A stretch of 64,000 bases of DNA, from the NCBI RefSeq assembly GCF_023051105.1, contig NZ_JALKIL010000025.1, positions 1 through 64,000 of the forward strand. Reading direction: 5' to 3'. Below, piece by piece: positions 1 to 8,400 of this stretch; positions within the stretch are counted from its first letter, which is position 1; each line of letters begins with the position of its first letter. A program made the position numbers and the translations under genes. Origin of the DNA: Anaerobiospirillum sp. NML120449. Lineage in GTDB: Bacteria > Pseudomonadota > Gammaproteobacteria > Enterobacterales > Succinivibrionaceae. The notes under the pieces were generated by a model. The model was given only the letters and a program-made list of their open reading frames with translations. It did not search any database and was not told the origin of the DNA.

Positions 1-822
1 GTGGGAGAGAGAGGTACATAGCATGGGCTGGTGACCAGCTTCTTCATGAACGTAGCACTGGACAGATGCTCTGCCAGCGAGGCTAAGCCTGCAAGGCAGC
101 TCTCCCACGACGTACATGAACACGCCCGTCATTTTGCAGTCCCTTCCAGAGATCCTTGCCTGGTGCAGGCATACCATGCTCAAACCTTTGGACAGGGCAT
201 ACCAGACAGGTCTTACATGGCTTCAAAATATGCCTGGGGCATGACCTGATAAGCCCAGAAGCTGCCTGCAGCGGTGAGTGATCATGGCTCACCAGGCACC
301 CTGCTTCAGCTAACGCACCTGGTCCAGCTTCAATGCATCCTGCCTCCAGGCAGCCAGACAGCCAGCATCATTGCACCTGGCTCCTTGCCACCAGCGTCAT
401 GGCAGACGGCGCCAGGTTTGTTGCCGGCTCATGCGCTGTTGAGCCGGTTTTCCTGGCAGTTCCTGGCATTACCAGGGGCTGAAGCGGCCAAAAAAATGAC
501 TGGGAAAGAAAAAATTCGTCATTTTTTAAACATTCTTTTTCTTCCGCTGTGACTGTAAAAAGCCAGATCTGCGCCTGACTGCTTCAGTGCATTTTCGGTC
601 AGATCAGAGTGTCAAACTAGATATATATGCCTGTTCAAAGGGCCTGTCACACATTAGTAAACATATATTAGTCATATCTGGCAACATTGAGAAAACAGGA
701 TTTAAATAAATACTGTCGATTTTACGACGTGCCATAGATTCAGATAAAATATTACAGTTTCGTCCACTTCTCTGAATGCGCCCATTTTTCAGCCTGTTGT
801 TCTGCAGCTGCTGCCTGGGTCG
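1..822. other. Noncoding stretch, no gene supported
   Basis: I find no reading frame here with a ribosome binding site or recognisable protein. The left 480 bp are GC-rich and full of CAGG/CTGC/CATGG-type words like the other spacers of this window. From about 480 to 780 the DNA turns AT-rich. It contains a 10-bp inverted repeat (491-500 against 518-527, AAAAAATGAC and its complement, 17-nt loop) that could act as a weak terminator or simply reflect AT-rich promoter DNA for the downstream autotransporter. Confidence 0.5.
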
Positions 823-1090
823 TTCGGACTGATGCGGTAAGGAGTAGCCGCATTGTAAAGGTGGACCATATCACTTATGAAAGTCTGGTCTGCCAGACTG
901 AATGTGACAGCCTGGCTGCGCCATAATCTGGCGCTGCGGCCATGGCGGCGCCATGTCGTGGCGCGGCTGTGGGGCGGCGCCATGTCGTGGCGCGGCTGTG
1001 GGGCGGCGCCTGCCGGGCGCTGCGGCGTGGGCGTGCACATTCGGGCTTATGCGGTAAGGAGTAGCCGCGTATGCAGGCAGACCATATCAC
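823..1090 (+). repeat. Duplicated leader element (two imperfect copies, about 52 bp each)
   Basis: Copy A (about 823-875) and copy B (about 1040-1090) share the core ATGCGGTAAGGAGTAGCCGC and the end GACCATATCAC, with a few differences between. In both copies GCGG and CCGC can pair, placing the Shine-Dalgarno-like AAGGAG in the hairpin loop. Only copy B is followed by an ATG at a useful distance (the leader ORF at 1071). The repeat lies directly upstream of the autotransporter and could be a regulatory RNA element or the trace of a local duplication. Confidence 0.6.
944..1010. repeat. 29-bp tandem repeat, two full units plus partial third
   Basis: Units at 944-972 and 973-1001 are identical and start GGCGGCGCCATGTCG. 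The first nine bases of a third unit follow at 1002-1010. The array is strongly GC-rich and sits between the two copies of the duplicated leader element, so the copy number may change by slippage. Confidence 0.75.
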
Positions 1091-1118
1091 TACGGTTATT
1101 GAGTCAGTACCATGCTAA
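1071..1118 (+). CDS. Putative 15-residue leader peptide overlapping the autotransporter start
   Basis: The short frame encodes MQADHITTVIESVPC and ends at TAA 1116-1118. It has a better ribosome binding site than the autotransporter: AAGGAG at 1056-1061, nine bases before its ATG. Its last codons overlap the autotransporter ATG (1112) in another frame (ATGCTAA), the geometry used for translational coupling. The AAGGAG can be hidden in a GCGG/CCGC hairpin loop. No homology is claimed; that it is translated is inferred from the spacing alone. Confidence 0.35.
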   Translation: MQADHITTVIESVPC

Positions 1119-4100
1119 AGAGCACCAGCACCAGGCCTTTTGTCGCTCCTGAATACGAGCGCAGCTTAAAGGCCCGCAAATCTATTCTGCCTGCTATTGT
1201 TCCTGCCATCCTTCCTGCAGTCATACCTCCTGTCGTACTGGGCGTGAGCGTTGAGGTATCTGCCAATAACCTGCATCTGGACAAATTCTGGTTCCGTGAC
1301 TACCTTGATTTTGGCCAGAACAAGGGCATGTTCGTACCCGGTGCTACCGGTCTGTCCATCATGGACAAGAATGGCAACATGCTCGAACTGCCTAATGTAC
1401 CATTCCCTGATTTCAGTCCTGTTTCCAATACCGGCCCTACCACCTATGTAGGTGGCGGCTTTGCCGTTACTGCTGCCCACAACAAAAAGCATGGTGCCTG
1501 GAAAAAAGACGTTGGTGAGCCTTTCTGGGGTATCAGCAGCTATGGCATGCACGAGCGCCCACTCTATGAGCCAAATTACAATACCAAGCCTGATGAGGCC
1601 GCCATTCATGATGACTTTGCCATTGTCAGACTTAACAAATATGTAGTTGAAACTCCCGGATATACCGATGCAGTAGATGTAACCCTGAACAATCAGGAGT
1701 TCCTGGACAGATACGGTGTCGTCTACAACGGTAAGAAGATGGTGCTGGCCTATCGAGCCGGTGCCGGTGTTCTGCACACTACCTATAAGGGCAAAAAGAC
1801 TGAATTTAAATCAGCAGACTATCGCTCTGAGCTGCTAAGCGGTTCCATATACAGGTTAAATTCATGGAACCCGGGCGGCGATCGTGCATATTTTGTAAAG
1901 CTTTTTGATTTCTATAACGAAACCACCGGCGGTGACAGCGGATCGTCTGTACTGCTGTGGGATAACAAGCTGCAAAAGTGGGTTATTGCAGGTGTGCTCC
2001 TCGGTATTGGCGGCGGCAGCAGCGGCGTCAACTACATGATTTACAGCAAGTGGCATCCGGCTTCTGTACAGAAGTTCAAAGATCGCTACACCCACAAGGT
2101 GCTGTTAAATCAGGGCAATCTGCTGTTCTCGGCAACTACCGACAGAGAGTACACTCTTGCGGGAGCTCAAAAGACCATTGACCGCCACAGGGACATGACC
2201 TTTACCGGCGGCGGTCTTATCACCCTCCAGAAAAATCTTGATCTGGGTGTGGGCGGTCTCGTCTTTGATGAGAACAAGAACTACACAGTTGAGGGCTCCA
2301 ACTTCACCTACCGTGGTGCCGGCATCGACATTGGCAAGGGCACTAAAGTTAACTGGAGCATTAAGGGCGATCCAAACGACAACCTGCACAAGGTGGGCGA
2401 GGGCACCCTTATTGTCAATGAGAGCCAGGGCAATAATCTCAAGGTGGGCAATGGCACTGTGGAGCTGGTAGCTCAGCAGTCATTCAACCAGATCTACATG
2501 GCCAGCGGCCTTGCCACCATCAAGCTCAGACATCAGGACGCCCTGAAGAAAGACAATAAATTTAACAATATCTATTTTACTACCAGAGGCGGTACTCTTG
2601 ATCTCAATGGTCACCCCCAGAAGTTCCAGCGTATTGCCGCATCCGACGCCGGTACTGTAGTTACCAATACGGCCAATACCAGAGCTGATCTGGACCTGAC
2701 TCTGCCAACCTGGAAGTATGCCTACCACGGCCGCTTTACCGAGGGGCTTAATGTCAATGTCAAATTTGACAGCGAAGCCAGCTCAGCAGACAAATTTGAA
2801 AAGCGCCATCTCATTCTTGATGGCGGCATGAGCATTCATGGTGACATGACAGTCAAGAATGCCCGTGTCACCATGCAGGGCCTGCCAACACGTCATGCCA
2901 TTCAGGGCAAGCAGAACTGCCCCTTCCCGGGTGTAAAGTGCGATCCTTACTGGATGAACCATGTCACCAGTTTTGACAAAGAGGCCAATGACCGCTTCAA
3001 CAGTCACTATAAGAATGACAATCAGCCTAACTCCCTGCAGCAGCCTGACTGGGAGACCCGTACCTATCAGTTCGGTACCCTCAGGCTTGAAAATGCCGAG
3101 ATTGGTGTGGGCCGTAACAGCCGTATCCTGGGTAATATCGATGCCGTAAACTCCAATATTCAGTTTGGTGGCGATACTGCTGTATTCCGTGACTACTTCC
3201 AGGGTGACAATGTTACTGCTGCCGGTAATGGCTTTGATTTCCGTCAGCAGCTCCACCAGGGCAAATCCCAGGCTGATGACACTATCTACTATGAAGGCCG
3301 CATTAAGGCTTCCAACAGCCACTTCACCAGCACCATGCAAAGCTTCTCAGCAAGCTTTGACCTCAAGGACGGCTCTACCTTCAAAAGCCTGAACAGTAGC
3401 TCGGTTACCCGCATCATGGATGAGGGTATCAAGGTTTCAGGCAAGTCCGAGCTGGTACTGGGTGATATCTTTGTCACCGGCAATACCAATAAGAATCTCA
3501 TCAGCGTAAGCACTGACTCCAAAATGTCTGTGCAGAATGTCCATGTGTCAGAGGGCATGCTCTACGTACCTGATTACATTGCTCAGGGTGCCCTGAACGC
3601 CTTTAACAATGGCTCTATCTACGTCCATCACTGGACTCTGGACAGCAATCTGCGCTCTGATGCCACCGGCAAGATCTATATCGACAATCTGACCACGGCC
3701 GGCACTCAGAGAGCTGATGCCAATATCACTGTGAACAATGAACTGTTCATGGGTGACCTGAATCCGGGCCATGTAAACTCACGTGCCAGTGAGTGGGTAG
3801 GCCTTGATGTCACCTCACTTACCCTGGAGCCTACAGCCCATATCAAGGCAGATTTCTCCAATGACTATCTGTCCCTGACCAATGTCTCCTTTAATGAGGA
3901 GCAGGTGCTGCTGCGCGCAGGTGAACTCAAGGACGAGCGTCTTAACAAGGACATTTCCTTTACCAGCGGCGGTGAAGATATTGACGTTGATACCCGCAGC
4001 GAGGGTAATCAGATTTTCTTCACCTTCAAGGATCTCAACCCTGACAACAGGCCGGATACCGATCCAGATGCCGGTCCTGAGGGCGGAGAAGACGGAGAGG

Positions 4101-5299
4101 ACGGCAATGGCAATGGCCCTGTAGACATGCCACCTGCTCTGCACCAATTCCTGCAGACCAGCACCAATCCACGTGCTGAGCAAATCATCAGTGCCATCAT
4201 TACTCACAATGAGAAAAGTCCTGACAAGTATCAGGAAGTAGCACTTAAGGATGCCCTGAGCAACAAGGATCCTCAGGCAGGTGCCCAGGCTCTGGCCGCC
4301 ATTGTTGAGCGCACCGACAACATGAAGCAGGCTGCAGCCAGTACTCTCAAAAAGAGCACTGTAATTGCTCCAGTACGCGGAGCCATTGACTCACGTCTGG
4401 CTTCCTTACGCCGCCCGGTACGCTCTGCTACTGCCACCTACACTCCTGTGGCCGCCGCAGGTGATGCTGCCAGCGCCATGGCCATGTCCAGAAAGACAGA
4501 CGAGCAGATCCTCAACGACAGCATGTTCGTTGATATCAGCACCGGACTGCAAAAGGACGGCACCCGCAAGGAGCGCGTAGTCAGTTCCAATCTTGGTTTT
4601 GACCGCGTGCTGGAGGTTGAGAGAGGCCGCATGGTGCTGGGCGGTGCCTTCAGCGTCACCAGTGTGGACAATACCGATGAGGGAGCCAGCGATGAGGGTA
4701 TGATGTACAGCCTCACCGGCTATATGTCACTCGAGCAGAAAAACGGCTTTGAGCTGCAGAGCTATCTCACCGGCGGTTATCTCGTGAATGACCGCAGCAT
4801 GACTCCTGAGGTTTCACTGGGCGAACAGACCTTTGATGAGCGCAGCTTCATGCTCATGAGCAGCAACTACTTCAAGTATCACTTCAAGAAGGGTGAGTAC
4901 AGCATCAAGCCAATGATCCTGGCTGACTTGGGCTTTAACCGTGTCAACAAGAGCGAGTCCGACTTTATCAAGCGTGACTCCATGAACCAGGTAACCCTGG
5001 ACCTTGGTGTTGGCGTAGAGCTTGAGGGCGCCCATGAGTCCTGGGGCTATATGCTGCAGGCCACGGCCCGCAACAATGTCTGGAACTCCAATGACAAGGT
5101 CGGCGTAAACCTGACCAGCGCTGAGGGCTATATCTCCTATGAGATTCCAGGCGAGCACGAGACCAGCTTCAGCCTCAACGGCTCGGTAAGCAAGCGCCTT
5201 GCAGCCGACATTACAGTCGATCTGGGACTGGGTGCCTCTGCCACCACCGACGGCGCTCACGGCCTCAACGCCAACGCCCGTGTCCGCTGGCACTTCTAA
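1112..5299 (+). CDS. S6-family serine protease autotransporter (IgA protease/SPATE-like)
   Basis: A type Va secreted protein of 1395 aa: N-terminal export signal, S6 trypsin-like protease passenger, long beta-helical stalk and C-terminal beta-barrel translocator. The catalytic triad is visible: His123 in FAVTAAH, Asp168 in HDDFAIV, Ser276 in TTGGDSGSS. The stalk is Gly/Asn/Asp-rich and leads to an acidic low-complexity linker (about residues 975-1005, PDTDPDAGPEGGEDGEDG). The last 260-280 residues have the alternating pattern of an autotransporter barrel and end in WHF, an outer-membrane C-terminus. The signal region (about residues 22-50) is odd, being rich in Pro and Ile. The start has only a poor ribosome binding site of its own, so coupling to the overlapping leader ORF is plausible. 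By family it should cleave a host or matrix protein outside the cell; the substrate cannot be read from sequence. It is monocistronic and ends at a strong terminator. Confidence 0.88.
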   Translation: MLKSTSTRPFVAPEYERSLKARKSILPAIVPAILPAVIPPVVLGVSVEVSANNLHLDKFWFRDYLDFGQNKGMFVPGATGLSIMDKNGNMLELPNVPFPDFSPVSNTGPTTYVGGGFAVTAAHNKKHGAWKKDVGEPFWGISSYGMHERPLYEPNYNTKPDEAAIHDDFAIVRLNKYVVETPGYTDAVDVTLNNQEFLDRYGVVYNGKKMVLAYRAGAGVLHTTYKGKKTEFKSADYRSELLSGSIYRLNSWNPGGDRAYFVKLFDFYNETTGGDSGSSVLLWDNKLQKWVIAGVLLGIGGGSSGVNYMIYSKWHPASVQKFKDRYTHKVLLNQGNLLFSATTDREYTLAGAQKTIDRHRDMTFTGGGLITLQKNLDLGVGGLVFDENKNYTVEGSNFTYRGAGIDIGKGTKVNWSIKGDPNDNLHKVGEGTLIVNESQGNNLKVGNGTVELVAQQSFNQIYMASGLATIKLRHQDALKKDNKFNNIYFTTRGGTLDLNGHPQKFQRIAASDAGTVVTNTANTRADLDLTLPTWKYAYHGRFTEGLNVNVKFDSEASSADKFEKRHLILDGGMSIHGDMTVKNARVTMQGLPTRHAIQGKQNCPFPGVKCDPYWMNHVTSFDKEANDRFNSHYKNDNQPNSLQQPDWETRTYQFGTLRLENAEIGVGRNSRILGNIDAVNSNIQFGGDTAVFRDYFQGDNVTAAGNGFDFRQQLHQGKSQADDTIYYEGRIKASNSHFTSTMQSFSASFDLKDGSTFKSLNSSSVTRIMDEGIKVSGKSELVLGDIFVTGNTNKNLISVSTDSKMSVQNVHVSEGMLYVPDYIAQGALNAFNNGSIYVHHWTLDSNLRSDATGKIYIDNLTTAGTQRADANITVNNELFMGDLNPGHVNSRASEWVGLDVTSLTLEPTAHIKADFSNDYLSLTNVSFNEEQVLLRAGELKDERLNKDISFTSGGEDIDVDTRSEGNQIFFTFKDLNPDNRPDTDPDAGPEGGEDGEDGNGNGPVDMPPALHQFLQTSTNPRAEQIISAIITHNEKSPDKYQEVALKDALSNKDPQAGAQALAAIVERTDNMKQAAASTLKKSTVIAPVRGAIDSRLASLRRPVRSATATYTPVAAAGDAASAMAMSRKTDEQILNDSMFVDISTGLQKDGTRKERVVSSNLGFDRVLEVERGRMVLGGAFSVTSVDNTDEGASDEGMMYSLTGYMSLEQKNGFELQSYLTGGYLVNDRSMTPEVSLGEQTFDERSFMLMSSNYFKYHFKKGEYSIKPMILADLGFNRVNKSESDFIKRDSMNQVTLDLGVGVELEGAHESWGYMLQATARNNVWNSNDKVGVNLTSAEGYISYEIPGEHETSFSLNGSVSKRLAADITVDLGLGASATTDGAHGLNANARVRWHF

Positions 5300-5383
5300 C
5301 CGCCCTGCCCATGGCCCCAGCCATGGCCGTGGCCGCCCAGGTCCCTGACCGTGCCGCCGCTGGCGCCCCGGTCCTGGCCCGAT

Positions 5384-5420
5384 AAAAAAAGCCTGCAGGC
5401 TTGCACCTGCAGGCTTTTTT
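5384..5420. terminator. Bidirectional intrinsic terminator
   Basis: A 9-bp perfect stem (GCCTGCAGG/CCTGCAGGC, 5391-5414) is flanked by seven A on the left and six T on the right. It can stop both the plus-strand autotransporter and the minus-strand SNF2 gene that converge here. Confidence 0.9.
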
Positions 5421-5486
5421 ATGCCCGGACATTGGCCCGTGCCAGGACCTGGCCGGGCCGAACGGCACGGCCATGGGCTGAATGTA

Positions 5487-8400
5487 TTATTCCGAGAGCC
5501 TGAAGAGACTGGAGATCTCAGCGTTGGACATATTGCCAATCCAGGTCTCGCCTGTAACCACGGACAGATCAGCCAGATCACGCTTGGAGCTGATCATGTC
5601 GTTGATACGCTCCTCGAAGGTGTTGGCACAGATAAATCTGTAGACCTGAACATTCTTCTTCTGGCCAATACGGTAGGCACGGTCAGTAGCCTGATTTTCC
5701 ACGGCCGGGTTCCACCAGAGGTCAAAGTGAATGACGTAATTGGCCTCGGTAAGGTTAAGGCCGGTACCGGCAGCACGCAGCGAGAGCAGCAGGATACGGT
5801 CGGACGGATCGTTCTGGAACTTATCGACAATTTCATTACGGGCAGTGCGGCTCAGGCCACCATGGAAGAAGTTGACCTCACGCCCGAAGTGCTCGGAAAT
5901 AATGGTCCGCAGCATATTGCCCATGATTACTGACTGGGTAAAGATAAGCACTTTGCCACGGGCATCCATAATCTCATCGAGCAGCTCAATAAGACGCTGA
6001 ACCTTGCCTGAATCTGCCGGGTCGTGATTGCCCTTTGGCTGATACTGAGCAGGTGAGTTACAGATAGCCTTGAGTCCCTGAATCATGCCCAGGATGATAG
6101 CACTGCGCATTCTGTCCTTCTCAACCTGCTCAGTGATATGGTCATCCTCAAGACGTCTTAGCTTGTCCATGGCATCGTTAAGACATACCTGGTACAGACT
6201 TGCCTGGAATGGAGTCAGAGCACAGTACTGATCAGAGGTAATCTTTTCCGGCAGATCAGAAATAATGTTCTTGTCAGACTTGAGGCGGCGCATGATAAAA
6301 GGAGCGGTGAGCTTCTTAAAGTCGTTAATGGCCTCATGGTCATGGTTGCGCTCAATTGGAGCGGCAAAACGGTTGTTGAAGTACGATACCGAGCCAAAAG
6401 CACCACGGTTGACGAAGTCAAGAATGGAGTAGTACTCAAGCAGTCTGTTCTCAACAGGAGTACCGGACATGGCAATGAAATTGTCTGCCACCAGATCACG
6501 AAGCGCCTTTCTCAGTGCTGTGGTCATGCTCTTAATGGCCTGAGCCTCGTCAATGACCACCATGCTGTATTCATGCTTCTTGAGCTTGCTGATACGGGAA
6601 CGGGCAGTACCGTAGGAGGTCAGAATGATGTCAGTATCACCCACTACAAGATCAGTCTGGCCATAGAAGACATGCACTGTCATCTCAGGGGCAAAGTGGG
6701 CCACTTCACGTACCCAGTTGGTAATAAGCGAAGTAGGAACAATAACCAGAGCCGGACGCTCAGCAGTGATCTTGCCCTCTTCCTTGAGCTTGAACAAGGC
6801 AGAGATGACCTGCAGAGTCTTACCAAGACCCATGTCATCGGCAAGGATAGAACCAAGACCAATACGGGCGTTGCGCAACAGCCACTCATAGCCGCGTAAC
6901 TGATATGGACGCAGGGTAGCCTTAATGCCCTCAGGCAGAGCCACCTCCTGATCCCTGAGCATATGATCAAGAGCCTCACGCAGCTGAGCTGAATACATGA
7001 CTTCAGTGTCATCAATGGTTCCGGTCAGCAGAGCGCTGAGCAGCTCCTGACGCTGCAGCTCACGCGCCTTTTGGCGATAGCTTTCATCAAGCTTGCGCAA
7101 CATCTCAGGATCAGCGTAGATAAAGGAGTTCTTGAAGCGCACTACCTTGCCGGCATTGGCCATGAGAATCCTGAACTCTTTGTCACTAAGAGAGTGATCG
7201 CCTACAGCAATGGACCAGTCAAAGTTAATGAGCTCGCACATGCTCATAAAGCCCTGAGACTCATTGATCTTGCCATCAGGCAGAGACATGTGCAGGGCCT
7301 TTTTAGGCATGAGCATGTTCATAAGATGCTTTGGCATGACCAGTCTGACGCCCATCAGAGCCAGCACATTGCGGGCTGAGCAGACAGTCTGATAGACACG
7401 GGTCAGAGGCAGAATCTCGACATTGAACTTGTTAGTGTAAAGCCCCTCAAGCTCAGGGGCCTGAACGCTCAGACGGCTTAAGGTACGCAGACATTCCTGA
7501 CGTATGGACTTAAAAGCCTCTATCTCAACTACATTGTGCAGGGAGACAAAGCCAGTGTCGTCTAATACATGGCTGCAGCCTGACTGATGCAGGGCGTTTA
7601 CCACCTCATCAGGCAGATTCATGAAGCCAAACTCCATACCAATGCCATCGCAGTTGCCAAAGAGCGAATCAGAGCCCAGATCATCGTCCTCGTAGTATTC
7701 CTGGTCACTGTCATCATCGCCGTAGAACAGATGCATTATCTCCTCATCTGTCATACCAGGACGCACCATGGACCTGTCGAGATGTTTGCGGGCATACTCA
7801 AGCAGCAGATCTTCCTGAATCTCCCTTTCTTTCATGGACTGCATGCGTACTTCCTCAATAAGGTGAGTAAAGACGCTGTCGCTGAAAGGAGAAAGATCAG
7901 AAATATCAACAAAACGCAGCACAGGAGTAAAGCGGTTCTGAGAGTGATTTGGTGTGGACAGATAGCTCTCAAGACGCAGACGCAGGCTGCGGGTCTCAAG
8001 GTCATTGCTGTCGCTGTCTACAGACTCGGCTCCCAGGATAACCCTGAGCTCAGGCAGACTGAGATTGGTTCTGGTCTCCTGGGTAAAAGCCCAGCTGATG
8101 TAGGACTGAATAAAAGGCACCAGTACCATTTCACCAAGGAAGAGCGGATCCATATAGTACTGACGGTCAAGACGGTTGTAGATAAACTGCTCAAAGCCCT
8201 GCAGAGCAAGACCTACCTGGGTCACCAGAGACCTGATTACCTCAGAGCAGGTAGCCGGATACCACAGAGCCTGCAGATCATTGTCGTAATTGACAATAAG
8301 ACGAGGCGCAATGGCCCTGTTTTTAACCAGACTGGTGGCAATAAACCACAGAGAATAGAGTATGTTTACGTCAGCAGTCAGGCTGCGCAGCATCTCGGTG

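Noticed and set aside
877..1152. 91-codon open frame on the plus strand before the autotransporter
   Set aside because: It runs through the GC-rich tandem repeat, has Arg/Trp/Ala-biased composition, and overlaps the autotransporter start by 41 bases. No proper ribosome binding site.
5421..5933. 170-codon plus-strand frame opposite the SNF2 gene
   Set aside because: Complement of a strongly conserved ATPase; no independent start signal.
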